A stretch of 64,000 nucleotides of DNA. Origin: an uncultured Collinsella sp. GTDB lineage: Bacteria; Actinomycetota; Coriobacteriia; Coriobacteriales; Coriobacteriaceae. A program made the translations under genes and the position numbers. The notes beneath the pieces are model-generated. The model saw only the letters and a program-made list of their open reading frames with translations, was not told the origin of the DNA and made no database searches. The stretch is taken from positions 1 through 64,000 of the forward strand of contig CABUDI010000002.1 of assembly GCA_902490305.1 (NCBI GenBank). The letters are read 5' to 3'. Every line of letters starts with the position of its first letter. The first letter of the stretch is position 1. Shown piece after piece: positions 18,231-26,469 of this stretch.

Positions 18231-18253
18231 GGACAGGTTAATTTTGCCAGGTT
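18217..18253. repeat. dispersed hairpin repeat, GGGACAGG-loop family, copy 1
   Basis: AACCTACC at the left pairs loosely with GCCAGGTT at the right; the loop carries GGGACAGG. Related copies lie at 25684, 27819 and 37290. It fills the 21-nt gap between two convergent genes and contains both of their 3' ends, so it may serve as a bidirectional terminator. Confidence 0.6.
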
Positions 18254-18974
18254 AGCCGATGGGTTCGGTGTATTTGGCGCGGTCGGTGCGTTGGATGCGC
18301 TTAGAGACGTGGAGCGGGCGACCGTCGGTGTCGTAGACGTAGTCGGTGATCAGAATCAGCGCCTGCCCGCGATCGACGTTAAGCAAAAACGCCTCGTTTT
18401 GCGAGGCATAGCACACCTCAAAGGTCTTGTGTCCCTGCGCCGGCGCGCGATGGAACTCCTGGCGCAGCGTGGCATAGAGCGAACCGTCCATGTTGCGGTC
18501 GATGAGCGTCTCAAAACTCGGCGGTAGGTAGGTAGTTTCCAGGCACAGCGGCACATCGTCCAGATAGCGCAGGCGGACGAGCTTGACGAGCTTGCTGCCC
18601 ACGGCGGCGTCAAAAAATTTGGCCACGCTGCCCGCCGCCTTGGCAAAGCCCGAGTCCACGGTGCGCGTGGTGGGCTTCATGCCCTGGCCTTCGACCTGCT
18701 TGGTATAGCTCGAAAACACGAGGTTGTTCTCGTGGAGCGCCGGCGTGTCGGCCACAAAGGCGCCGCGCCCGCGCTCGGTGCGCACCAGGCCCTCATCGAC
18801 CAGCACTTTAAGCGCGTGACGCACGGTGCTGCGCGACAGGCCCGATTCTGCCATGAGTTCCATCTCGGACGGCAGCTTGTCTCCGCGTGCGTAGGTACCG
18901 GCGGCGATGCGGTCGCGCAACGCGCCCGCCAAGCGCTCATATTGGGCCAAGTTCTTTTTCGACGAAGTGCTCAT
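18252..18974 (-). CDS. GntR/HutC-family transcriptional regulator
   Basis: A 240-residue regulator with an N-terminal GntR winged helix (LPSEMELMAESGLSRSTVRHAL, about residues 34-55, and a wing ending RGRGAFV) and a C-terminal UTRA ligand-binding domain. It is divergent from the SIS gene at 19180; the 205-bp gap holds two copies of a 22-bp site with TGTAT repeats, likely its operators. The ligand is probably a phosphorylated sugar-amine, by analogy with FrlR and other HutC proteins that sense sugar phosphates; this is inference. Confidence 0.88.
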   Translation of the reverse strand: MSTSSKKNLAQYERLAGALRDRIAAGTYARGDKLPSEMELMAESGLSRSTVRHALKVLVDEGLVRTERGRGAFVADTPALHENNLVFSSYTKQVEGQGMKPTTRTVDSGFAKAAGSVAKFFDAAVGSKLVKLVRLRYLDDVPLCLETTYLPPSFETLIDRNMDGSLYATLRQEFHRAPAQGHKTFEVCYASQNEAFLLNVDRGQALILITDYVYDTDGRPLHVSKRIQRTDRAKYTEPIG

Positions 18975-18980
18975 GCGATC

Positions 18981-19002
18981 AACCTGTATCTAACCTGTAT
19001 GC
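18981..19002. promoter_or_regulatory. candidate GntR operator, copy 1
   Basis: The site AACCTGTATCTAACCTGTAT plus GC has two TGTAT cores 11 nt apart. It starts 7 bp from the GntR start codon and matches 19120-19141 at 19 of 22 positions, so it is well placed for autoregulation. Confidence 0.6.
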
Positions 19003-19017
19003 TTTCCGAATCAAGCA

Positions 19018-19030
19018 TGTATTCAATACA
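19018..19030. promoter_or_regulatory. TGTATTCAATACA palindrome
   Basis: A 13-bp odd palindrome with the same TGTAT half-site as the flanking 22-bp sites, set in the middle of the divergent promoter region. Confidence 0.45.
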
Positions 19031-19119
19031 ACAACAAAACCGCTGGTAGCTAGCTATCGAAAACCGCATCAGCAAAATTTCTAAGATAAATATAGCATAC
19101 AACTAGTCGACATAACCAA

Positions 19120-19141
19120 AACATGTATGTAACTTGTATGC
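19120..19141. promoter_or_regulatory. candidate GntR operator, copy 2
   Basis: AACATGTATGTAACTTGTAT plus GC repeats the site at 18981. It lies 38 bp before the SIS start, downstream of or over the likely promoter, where a bound repressor would block transcription. Confidence 0.6.
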
Positions 19142-19179
19142 CATCGAGAGCATCAAACGAGAAGAAAGGCTGATGCACG

Positions 19180-20172
19180 ATGACTACTCAGGAACAGGTT
19201 AAGGATGTCGTCTCCCAGGTTTTGGCTGACAAGGCAGACAAGGGCGGCATCAAGCGCGTCGTGTGGATTGGCGCTGGTGGATCCAACGGCGGCAACTATC
19301 CTGCCCAGTACTTTATGGAGCACGAGGCCACGCAGGTCGTGAGCTCCAGCTACACCAGCAACGAGTTCGTGCACGCAACCCCTGCTTACGTCAACGAGAA
19401 CACCCTGGCCGTCGTCGTGTCCATGCGCGGCACCAAGGAGACCATCGTCGCCGCCCAGGTCGCCAAGGACCACGGCGCCAGCACCATCGCGATCTATGTC
19501 GACGAGTCCGGCCTCACCGAGGTCTGCGACCACAAGATTCAGTATGACAGCCTGGCCGTCGATGAGTCCTGCATGGGCCGTACCAACTCCGCCGTCGTGA
19601 CCATGATCGCCATGGAGCTTACGCAGCAGACCGAGGGCTATGCCGAGTACGAGACCGCTATGGCCGCGTTCGACTTGGTCGACCCCATCTATCGCAAGGC
19701 CGTCGAGTACACCCGTCCGCTCGCAGCTAAGTGGGCCGAGCAGAACGTCGACAAGCCCTGCATTAATGTCATGGCTCAGGGTCCGCTTTTTGGTGCCGCT
19801 TACGTCTTTAGCATCTGCAACGTGCAGGAGATGCTGCAGATCGACTCCTGCACCATCAACACCTGCGACTTCTTCCACGGTCCTTTCGAGATTCTGGACA
19901 AGCGCACCTCGCTGTTCCAGCTCATCAGCGTCGGCCGCAGCCGCTGCAACGACGAGCGCGGCATCCGCTTCGTCAACCAGTACGGTGGCGAGCGCGTCTA
20001 TCAACTCGACGCCAAGGAGCTCGGCCTCAACGACATCAAGGACAGCGTGAGCGAGTACTTCAACCACCTGATCTTTGCCCCGATCCTCAACAACGTGTAC
20101 ATGCGCGCGCTCTCCGCCGTCACCCACAAGGACTACATGACGCGCCGCTACATGTGGAAGCTTGACTACTAA
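19180..20172 (+). CDS. SIS-domain sugar-amine 6-phosphate deglycase (FrlB/GfrF-like)
   Basis: A 330-residue protein with two SIS folds (first around GAGGSNGGNYPAQYF, second around AQGPLFGAAYVFS). Family members split Amadori 6-phosphates into glucose 6-phosphate and an amine. Glu217 (in VQEMLQ) and His233 (in FFHGPFE) are 16 residues apart, matching the pair I recall as catalytic in FraB/FrlB. It differs from its paralogues in having Asp for Glu just before the FFHG motif (CDFFHG) and LQ for the usual QW after EM. The C-terminus ends with the family tail RRYMWKLDY. C-ending codons dominate, suggesting high expression. The exact substrate is unknown. Confidence 0.82.
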   Translation: MTTQEQVKDVVSQVLADKADKGGIKRVVWIGAGGSNGGNYPAQYFMEHEATQVVSSSYTSNEFVHATPAYVNENTLAVVVSMRGTKETIVAAQVAKDHGASTIAIYVDESGLTEVCDHKIQYDSLAVDESCMGRTNSAVVTMIAMELTQQTEGYAEYETAMAAFDLVDPIYRKAVEYTRPLAAKWAEQNVDKPCINVMAQGPLFGAAYVFSICNVQEMLQIDSCTINTCDFFHGPFEILDKRTSLFQLISVGRSRCNDERGIRFVNQYGGERVYQLDAKELGLNDIKDSVSEYFNHLIFAPILNNVYMRALSAVTHKDYMTRRYMWKLDY

Positions 20173-20174
20173 GA

Positions 20175-20314
20175 GTTACGCGGTTTTACCAAACCGCGTA
20201 ACGGGCCGACGCTGCGCGGGCCGCATTTGGACAATCTGACGTTCAACTTCAAGGGCGCGACCAGAAGGTCAGCGCCCTTTCGTTTCACGTCACCTTGTCT
20301 CAAATGCGACCCGC
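20175..20314 (+). repeat. structured 3' repeat, family A copy 1
   Basis: It starts 3 nt after the SIS stop with a perfect 12-bp hairpin GTTACGCGGTTT/AAACCGCGTAAC (20175-20202). A larger fold follows: outer arms 20216-20229 and 20301-20314 (one mismatch) enclose an inner hairpin AAGGGCGC/GCGCCCTT (20251-20279). Conserved single-stranded blocks CAATCTGACG and TTTCACGTCACCTTG match the copies at 28676 and 63745. Confidence 0.7.
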
Positions 20315-20345
20315 TCGCTGATTTATGCTCAACCAGCGGCGCTTT

Positions 20346-20425
20346 AGTCGTTGGGGACGTACTTAAACGACTAGGCATTCAGGAACGTCCCCAACGACAG
20401 TTCATTTAAGAACATCCCCAATGAG
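20346..20425. repeat. hairpin repeat, family B copy 1
   Basis: GTCGTTGGGGACGT (20347-20360) pairs perfectly with ACGTCCCCAACGAC (20385-20398), and a third degenerate half-copy follows to 20425. A close relative lies at 28863-28917, and in both places it comes after a family A repeat. Confidence 0.65.
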
Positions 20426-20477
20426 TATGCTGGGAAGCAGATTTTTCCGTTCGGCGATTTGTGTCTTGAAAAATGTA

Positions 20478-20493
20478 TATAACGACTATAACG
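20478..20493 (+). promoter_or_regulatory. tandem TATAACG elements before the DMT gene
   Basis: TATAACG occurs at 20478-20484 and 20487-20493. The second overlaps a plausible -10. The same element recurs before the PTS and regulator genes in this window. Confidence 0.4.
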
Positions 20494-20533
20494 TAGTGTG
20501 AAACATATTGGAAACAATACCGAGGAGGCTGCG

Positions 20534-21616
20534 TTGAAGAAAAGCAATCTGGGCTATGTGCTGGTGCTGGTCGCCGCGCTTATGTGGGGCAGCATCGGAA
20601 TCTTTGTAAACGGCATCTCGGCCATGGGCGTTTCATCCCAGAGCATGGCTGCCTTTCGCTTGTTGGTCGGAGCGCTTATCTTGGCACCGGTCCTGATGTT
20701 TATGGGCTGCCGTCCGGGTGAGGGGTCTACCGTGGCTCAGGGTCCGCTGGCCCTGTTCAAGGCAAGCCCCAAAGAGCTCGTCCCCTGCGCGCTTGTCGGT
20801 ATCGTCGGTTTGGCCGCCGCCAACACCTGCTATTACGAGTGCATGGGCGAGGTGGGCATGTCCACGGCCTCGGTGCTGCTTTACACCTCGCCGGTGTTTG
20901 GCGTCATGCTCGGCCGCGTGCTTTATCGCGAGGACGTGACCCCCAACAAGCTCGTTGCCATTGTCTTTAACATCGTTGGCTGCGTGCTTGCAGTGACCAA
21001 TGGCGACCTTTCCGGTTTCCATTTTTCGGTTTGGGGCGTCACGTCGGGCGTGATTGCAGGTCTTTGTGGTGCGTCGCTCGCGGTGTTTAGCCGGATAGCA
21101 ACCAAGACGGTCCACCCGCTGGCTGTCACGTTTTGGGGCTTTGTTTTTGGCGGTGCGGTTATGGCGGCTATCGCGGCTCCGTGGCCGGATGTCGCCGCGG
21201 CAATGTCGCCACAGCTGCTGCTGCTGTTCCTTGGCTTTGGACTCATCCCCACAGCCGTGGCTTACATCTTATATATGCAGGGTCTGTCCATGGGGCTCGA
21301 GACATCGAAAGTTCCCGTCGTAATGTCATTCGAGACGGTCGTCACCGTACTGCTGGGCATTGGTGTCTACGCCGAGCCCGCCGGCGCGATCAAAGTCCTG
21401 GGCATCGTGCTGGTGCTCGCGTCCATCCTGATTATGAACACCGACTTCTCTAAGCTGCGCAACAGTGTGTTTGTCGGTCATGTCATTGAGAGCATGACCT
21501 TTAAGCCCAACGCGTGGTGGACGGAGAAATCGCAGGACATGGATCTGTTTAAGGAACGCACCGGCATTGCGCTGGAACCCACCGTGCAGGAAAGCCCCTG
21601 GTACTTCGTGCGATAG
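20534..21616 (+). CDS. DMT-superfamily (EamA) transporter
   Basis: A 360-residue membrane protein with two EamA repeats and about ten helices (opening GYVLVLVAALMWGSIGIFVNG; second repeat from about residue 160). The TTG at 20534 is chosen because CGAGGAGG lies 5-6 nt upstream; a GTG at 20498 has no ribosome site. After the last helix it carries a hydrophilic tail of about 50 residues ending in QESPWYFVR, unusual for EamA proteins. It sits between a deglycase gene and a PTS, so export of the freed amino acid such as lysine is an attractive but unproven idea. Confidence 0.8.
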   Translation: MKKSNLGYVLVLVAALMWGSIGIFVNGISAMGVSSQSMAAFRLLVGALILAPVLMFMGCRPGEGSTVAQGPLALFKASPKELVPCALVGIVGLAAANTCYYECMGEVGMSTASVLLYTSPVFGVMLGRVLYREDVTPNKLVAIVFNIVGCVLAVTNGDLSGFHFSVWGVTSGVIAGLCGASLAVFSRIATKTVHPLAVTFWGFVFGGAVMAAIAAPWPDVAAAMSPQLLLLFLGFGLIPTAVAYILYMQGLSMGLETSKVPVVMSFETVVTVLLGIGVYAEPAGAIKVLGIVLVLASILIMNTDFSKLRNSVFVGHVIESMTFKPNAWWTEKSQDMDLFKERTGIALEPTVQESPWYFVR

Positions 21617-21731
21617 AGAATTGTGTGCGGCGTCTGACCTGGGGTTATCCAGCCAGCGCCTGCCTATCCAGCCCCAACGTTTCAAGTACGTTAAACCCGT
21701 CAACGGTCGATTTTCACCCGCGAACGGTCTT

Positions 21732-21783
21732 TATACTAATTAGCAATATAAGCAACGTATAAGACGTTATAATGACCATAACG
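21732..21783 (+). promoter_or_regulatory. promoter/operator region of the first PTS operon
   Basis: An AT-rich block holds TATACT (21732-21737) and a perfect TATAAT (21768-21773) within GACGTTATAATG, plus two more AACG-type half-sites at 21754 and 21779. The ribosome site AAAGGAGGAGG follows at once. There is no good -35 for the TATAAT box, so activation or the upstream -10 may be used. Confidence 0.45.
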
Positions 21784-21799
21784 AAAAGGAGGAGGCAAG

Positions 21800-22723
21800 A
21801 TGAATCAGATCATTCTCGCATCTCATGGCGGCCTGGCCGCAGGCGCCAAAGACACGCTCGAGATGGTTCTCGGCGACGTGTCGAACGTCCACGTCGTGTC
21901 GCTTGCTCGTGACGACAAGGAGCCCATCACCAATAAGGTGGACGCCCTGATCGCCACGTTCAACGCGGACGACACCGTCTATGTGCTGACCGATATGCTC
22001 GGCAGCTCGGTCAACAACAACATGGTCGAGCTTTCCAAGAACGGCACGAAGTTCACGGTAATCAGCGGTTTCAACATCCCGCTGGCGCTCACGCTCGCTA
22101 TGAGCCCCGTCCCCGTCAAGGGTGCCGAGCTCGCAGCCCTCATCAACGAGGCCCGCACCGGTCTGACCAACCCCAACGCACCGGTCGAGGCTGCCGCGGC
22201 TCCCGCCAAGAAGGCCAAGGCGCCCCGTCACAGCTCCGGTCCCGCCAAGATCGTCCTCGCACGTCTTGACTACCGTCTGCTGCACGGCCAGGTCGTCTTT
22301 ACCTGGACCACCAAGGTTCAGGCCGAGCGCATCATCGTCGTCGACAACGCTGCCGCCAACGATGACATCAAGAAGGGCGCTCTTAAGCTGGCCAAGCCCC
22401 AGGGCGTGCGCCTGAACGTCTTCACCGTCGAGCGCGCCCTCGCCAAGATGGACAAGCTCAACACCCTCGGCGAGCGCGTCATGTTCGTCTTTGGCAACAC
22501 GGCCGAGATGCTGCAGTTCTGCCAGGGCTACAAGCTCGACGCCATCAACCTGGGCGCCACCGCCAACCACGACGGCGCCGATCAGGTCGGCGGCAAGGAC
22601 AGCTCCGTCTTCCTCGACGCCACCCAGAAGGCCGACGTCAACCAGCTGCTCGACATGGGCATCAAGCTCTATGTTCAGCAGACCCCTACGTATCAGAGCG
22701 TCGACATCGACGCCAAGCTGTAA
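21800..22723 (+). CDS. mannose-family PTS, fused EIIA-EIIB
   Basis: A 307-residue cytoplasmic PTS protein. The EIIA domain (about residues 1-125) has phospho-His9 in ASHGGLA and GSSVNN. An Ala/Pro/Lys linker (about 127-149) leads to EIIB with phospho-His162 in RLDYRLLHGQV. It passes phosphate from HPr to the incoming sugar. The closest functional parallel is the Man/Gfr type, given the SIS deglycases nearby. It starts an operon with IIC, IID and probably the SIS gene at 24600. The second PTS in the window keeps IIA and IIB as separate genes. Confidence 0.92.
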   Translation: MNQIILASHGGLAAGAKDTLEMVLGDVSNVHVVSLARDDKEPITNKVDALIATFNADDTVYVLTDMLGSSVNNNMVELSKNGTKFTVISGFNIPLALTLAMSPVPVKGAELAALINEARTGLTNPNAPVEAAAAPAKKAKAPRHSSGPAKIVLARLDYRLLHGQVVFTWTTKVQAERIIVVDNAAANDDIKKGALKLAKPQGVRLNVFTVERALAKMDKLNTLGERVMFVFGNTAEMLQFCQGYKLDAINLGATANHDGADQVGGKDSSVFLDATQKADVNQLLDMGIKLYVQQTPTYQSVDIDAKL

Positions 22724-22759
22724 TCAACCAGGCTTTTGCCTGACTGAAAGGAGAAGGGT

Positions 22760-23554
22760 ATGAATACGTTCATCAGTGCGGTGCTCGTCGGCCTCGTCGG
22801 CGTGTTCTGCATGTGGGACTCCCGCCTGCTCGGTCGTCTTAACTTCGAGCAGCCCCTCGTTGGCGCTACGCTCGTCGGTTTGCTGCTGGGCGATGTGCCC
22901 ACCGGCCTTGCCGTCGGTGCCGCCGTCGAGCTCGTGTCCATGGGCCTGGTGCAGGTCGGCGCCGCCGTTCCGCCCGATATGGTCCTGGGCGGCATAGTGG
23001 CCGCTGCCTTTGCGTGCCTGACCGATGCTTCCGCCGAGACCGCCATGACGATCGCCATCCCGGTCGCCGTCCTGGGTCAGCTCCTCGGCATCGTGTTCCG
23101 TTCCATCATCGCCGCCCTCACCCATGTGGCAGATAGCGCGATCGATAACGGAAAGTTCAAGACCGCCTACCGTATGCACATCTGCGCCGGCTCCGGTCTG
23201 TACGCCATCATGTACTTCCTGCCGATCTTCTTGGCCGTCTTTGTTGGCACCGACCTGGTTCAGGCCATCGTCAACATGGTTCCCGAGTGGCTGTCCACTG
23301 GTCTTAACGTTTCGACCAAGATCATGACCGCCTACGGCTTGGCCCTGCTGCTCACCATGATGATCAAGAAGGGTATGACTCCGTTCCTGTTCATCGGTTT
23401 CCTGCTCGCCGCTTACCTCAACCTGTCCGTCATCGCGGTCGCTCTGATCGGCGTGTGCCTGGCTGTCGTCTTCATGGGCTTCAAGTTCAACGGTTCCCAT
23501 GCAGCCGCCGGTGTCGATTCCGACTACGATCCGCTCGAAGACGACGAAGACTAA
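22760..23554 (+). CDS. mannose-family PTS EIIC
   Basis: A 264-residue membrane permease subunit. The family motif around QPLVGATLVGLLLGDVPTG (residues 31-49) is present, along with VQVGAAVPPD and MVPEWLSTGLNV. It forms the sugar channel with EIID. An acidic C-terminal tail (YDPLEDDED) is typical. It lies 36 nt after the IIAB gene with RBS GAAAGGAGAAGG, and 13 nt before IID. Confidence 0.93.
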   Translation: MNTFISAVLVGLVGVFCMWDSRLLGRLNFEQPLVGATLVGLLLGDVPTGLAVGAAVELVSMGLVQVGAAVPPDMVLGGIVAAAFACLTDASAETAMTIAIPVAVLGQLLGIVFRSIIAALTHVADSAIDNGKFKTAYRMHICAGSGLYAIMYFLPIFLAVFVGTDLVQAIVNMVPEWLSTGLNVSTKIMTAYGLALLLTMMIKKGMTPFLFIGFLLAAYLNLSVIAVALIGVCLAVVFMGFKFNGSHAAAGVDSDYDPLEDDED

Positions 23555-23567
23555 GGAGGAACACACT

Positions 23568-24401
23568 ATGGCAACCGCAACCAAGGACGTGTCCCTGAAC
23601 AAGAAGGTCAGCCAGTTCTTCTGGCGCTCCTGGGCCATCCAGGCCTCTTGGAACTACGAGCGTCAGATGAACATGGGCTTCCTCTACGGCATGGTTCCTA
23701 CGCTCGATCGCCTCTACCCGGATGAGTCCGACCCCAAGCAGCTCGCTGCTAAGAAAGAGGCTTACCACCGTCACATGGCGTTCTACAACTGCACCCCGCA
23801 GACGAGCGCTTTCATCCTGGGCCTCTCCGCCTCCATGGAGGAGGAGTACGCCAAGGATCCCGAGAACTTCGATCCCGATTCGATCAACGCGGTCAAGACC
23901 TCCCTCATGGGTCCGCTTTCCGGCATCGGTGACTCCTTCTTCCAGGGCACCATCCGCGTTATCGCCTTTGGCCTGGGCGTTCAGCTGGCTCAGCAGGGCT
24001 CCATCATGGGCCCGATCCTGGCCATGCTCATCTCCATCGTCCCCTCTGTGCTGATCACTTGGTTCGCAGCCAAGATGGGCTATCAGGGCGGCCACGAGTA
24101 CCTGAGCAAGCTTCAGGGCGGCGACCTCATGGAGAAGCTCATGTATGTCTGCGGCATCGTGGGTCTTATGTCCGTGGGCGGCATGATCGCTACGCTGATC
24201 GGCGCCACCACCCCGCTGCAGTTCGCTGAGGGCACCGTCGTGATCCAGGACATCCTGGACGGCATGATGCCCCAGATGATTTCCCTTGGCCTCACCGGCC
24301 TTATGTACTGGCTCATCAAGAAGAACGTCAACACCGGTTGGCTTCTCGTGATCGCCATTGTGGGCGGCATCGCCCTCTCCGCGGCCGGCATCCTGGCCTA
24401 G
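23568..24401 (+). CDS. mannose-family PTS EIID
   Basis: A 277-residue membrane subunit with the usual start (FFWRSWAIQASWNYERQMNMG), the central GPLSGIGDSFFQGT, and C-terminal helices ending in an amphipathic SLGLTGLMYWLIKK region. The ATG at 23568 is preceded by AAGGAGGAACACACT. It acts with EIIC in uptake. The frame is open upstream into IIC, but the ribosome site fixes the start. Confidence 0.93.
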   Translation: MATATKDVSLNKKVSQFFWRSWAIQASWNYERQMNMGFLYGMVPTLDRLYPDESDPKQLAAKKEAYHRHMAFYNCTPQTSAFILGLSASMEEEYAKDPENFDPDSINAVKTSLMGPLSGIGDSFFQGTIRVIAFGLGVQLAQQGSIMGPILAMLISIVPSVLITWFAAKMGYQGGHEYLSKLQGGDLMEKLMYVCGIVGLMSVGGMIATLIGATTPLQFAEGTVVIQDILDGMMPQMISLGLTGLMYWLIKKNVNTGWLLVIAIVGGIALSAAGILA

Positions 24402-24435
24402 TCGCGACCAAGCGCCTAACCGCTTTCCCCCGGGG

Positions 24436-24505
24436 GCCTGCCTGGCATCCCATACCCCAGGCAGGCTTCCATCCCTATGCGTGACAATGGGACAGTCCCT
24501 TTGTC
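24436..24505 (+). terminator. hairpins between IID and SIS gene, possible partial terminator
   Basis: GCCTGCCTGG (24436-24445) pairs with CCAGGCAGGC (24457-24466) without a real T-run. A second hairpin (GACAA/TTGTC, 24483-24505) carries TGGGACAGTCCC in its loop. These could lower or process read-through from the PTS genes into the SIS gene. Confidence 0.5.
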
Positions 24506-24599
24506 GCATCCTTAACGGGCCGGCGACTCGGTCCAAACCACGGTAACCCTGCGAGCGCCCGGCAATGTGGCGCCGCAAAAATCGAAAGGAATGTGTCAG

Positions 24600-25583
24600 A
24601 TGTACGAGATCGACCTTAACCTCCCTAAGCAGATCGTCGCTGACGTCCTGTCCAACCACGAGATCCACAGCGTCGCCTTCGTCGGCTGCGGTGCTTCCAT
24701 GTCCGACCTTTACCCCGCCAAGTACTTCCTGGCCAACAACACGGACAAGCTGAACGTTCAGATCTTCACCGCTAACGAGTTCAACTACGACACGCCTTCC
24801 TGGGTCAACGAGCACACCTTCGTGATCACCTGCTCCCTCGGTGGCTCCACGCCCGAGACCGTCGAGGCCAACAAGACCGCCAAGAAGCACAACTGCCCGG
24901 TCGTCTCCCTCACCAACAAGGCTGGCTCCGCTCTGACCGTCGACGCTGACTACGTCATCGTTCACGGCTTCCACGCCAACTTCGCTGCCAAGTGCGAGAA
25001 GCCCGGCTATGCCATCGCTCTTGCTCTCGAGATCCTTCAGCAGACCGAGGGCTATGACAAGTACGACGACATGATCACCGGCCTCACCAACGTCTTCGAG
25101 CTCTGCGAGAACGCCGCTCAGCACTGCAAGAAGCTCGCCAAGAAGTTCGCCGAGGACTTCAAGGACGACAAGATGATCTACTTCATGGCCTCTGGTGCCT
25201 CCGAGAAGATGGCTTACTCTCACGCCGCCTTCCTGTTCACCGAGATGCAGTGGATCGACGCCGCCGCCTACAACACCGGCGAGTACTTCCACGGCCCGTT
25301 CGAGGTTTCCACCGAGGGTAAGCCCTACGTCTTCTTCATGTCCGATGGCGCTACCCGTCCGATGGACGCCCGCGCCCTCACCTTCCTTGAGCGCATGGGC
25401 GCCAAGGTCGCTCTGATCGACTCCAAGGACTACGGCCTGGCTGACGCCGTGCCCGCGAGCGTCGTCACCTACTTCAACCCGCTGCTGCACCTCGCCGTTA
25501 TGCGCGAGTACGGCAACCAGATCGCCGAGGCCCGTCAGCATCCGCTGACCATGCGTCGCTACATGTGGAAGCTTTCCTACTAA
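24600..25583 (+). CDS. SIS-domain sugar-amine 6-phosphate deglycase (FrlB-like)
   Basis: A 327-residue two-SIS-domain protein and the closest of the set to the standard FrlB pattern. Sugar-phosphate contacts are likely in VGCGASMSDLYPAKYF and CSLGGSTPET. Glu215 (in TEMQWID) and His231 (in GEYFHGPFE) form the probable catalytic pair, and the C-terminus is RRYMWKLSY. Position after the PTS predicts cleavage of the PTS product, for example fructoselysine 6-phosphate to lysine and glucose 6-phosphate. Very strong codon bias to C-ending codons suggests high expression. AAAGGA lies 9 nt before the ATG. Confidence 0.86.
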   Translation: MYEIDLNLPKQIVADVLSNHEIHSVAFVGCGASMSDLYPAKYFLANNTDKLNVQIFTANEFNYDTPSWVNEHTFVITCSLGGSTPETVEANKTAKKHNCPVVSLTNKAGSALTVDADYVIVHGFHANFAAKCEKPGYAIALALEILQQTEGYDKYDDMITGLTNVFELCENAAQHCKKLAKKFAEDFKDDKMIYFMASGASEKMAYSHAAFLFTEMQWIDAAAYNTGEYFHGPFEVSTEGKPYVFFMSDGATRPMDARALTFLERMGAKVALIDSKDYGLADAVPASVVTYFNPLLHLAVMREYGNQIAEARQHPLTMRRYMWKLSY

Positions 25584-25617
25584 TCACAAGTAAGTAGACC
25601 TTACGGGTTGATTGAGA

Positions 25618-25649
25618 GGGGATGGGGTTTGCGCCCCATCCCCTTTTTT
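25618..25649 (+). terminator. rho-independent terminator of the first PTS/SIS operon
   Basis: GGGGATGGGG (25618-25627) pairs perfectly with CCCCATCCCC (25634-25643), followed by six T. Confidence 0.93.
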
Positions 25650-25683
25650 GCTCTGGGGAGGGCGTGTCTATCGCGTCGCAAAT

Positions 25684-25731
25684 CCCAGATAAAACCTACC
25701 AAAATAAACCTGTCCCTTTTTGGCAGGTGGG
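25684..25731. repeat. dispersed hairpin repeat, GGGACAGG-loop family, copy 2
   Basis: A 48-nt unit starting CCCAGATAAAACCTACC, with arms ACCTACCAAAA and TTTTTGGCAGGT around a CCTGTCCC loop. It sits immediately before the HAD gene's ribosome site. Confidence 0.65.
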
Positions 25732-25742
25732 AGGAGATGCAT

Positions 25743-26372
25743 ATGATCAAGGCAGTGCTGTTTGACATGGACGGCGTGCTGGTCGACACCGAGTGGTTCT
25801 ACAACCGTCGTCGCGTGGCGTTTATGGAGGAGAAGGGCTTTCACTTTGACGAGATCCCCGATCTTTCGGGGTCTAACGAGCCCGCCATTTGGAAGTCGCT
25901 GGTACCTGACGATATTGAGCTGCGCGAGCGCCTGCGCGTGGAGTACAAGCAGGTCTACAGCCCAGACCATCCCGTTCCGTATGCCGAGCTGCTCAACGAG
26001 CAGACGGAGCCGGTGATGCGCAAGCTGCACGAGCGCGGCGTGAAGTGCGCCATCGCAAGCTCGTCCTATCGCGAGCTCATTGACGAGCTGGTGGGGATTG
26101 CCGGTATCGCCGACGTGCTGGACTACACCATCAGCGGTCACGAGTGCAGTGCGTTTAAGCCCGACCCCGAGATCTACCTGCGTGCCATGGAGGCGCTGGG
26201 TGTGGAGCCTACCGAGTGCCTGGTTATCGAGGACTCGCCTTTGGGCATCGAGGCTGGCAAACGTTCCGGCGCCCGCGTCCTGGCACTGCGCCCGCACGAG
26301 GGCGTCAACCTCGATCAATCGCGAGCCGATGCCGTTATTGATAATCTGACCGACATTTTGGCCGCTTTGTAG
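25743..26372 (+). CDS. HAD-superfamily hydrolase (beta-phosphoglucomutase-like)
   Basis: A 209-residue HAD protein. The nucleophile motif is DMDGVLVD (Asp8, Asp10), motif II is SSSY, Lys is in AFKPDPEIY, and motif IV is EDSPLGIEAG. The helical cap is of the phosphoglucomutase/phosphatase subgroup. It likely acts on a sugar phosphate; beside the deglycase operon it could handle a hexose phosphate, which is inference. The ATG at 25743 was chosen over 25737 because GGGAGGAG ends directly at 25736. Confidence 0.85.
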   Translation: MIKAVLFDMDGVLVDTEWFYNRRRVAFMEEKGFHFDEIPDLSGSNEPAIWKSLVPDDIELRERLRVEYKQVYSPDHPVPYAELLNEQTEPVMRKLHERGVKCAIASSSYRELIDELVGIAGIADVLDYTISGHECSAFKPDPEIYLRAMEALGVEPTECLVIEDSPLGIEAGKRSGARVLALRPHEGVNLDQSRADAVIDNLTDILAAL

Positions 26373-26469
26373 TGTCAATCCGCCGCGAGAAGCACGGGTT
26401 CAAACGTTTTTTGCGGTGGACTGGCTCAATTTGGTTTCGATTTTGATCCGTTTGGCTTCGATTCGGACT

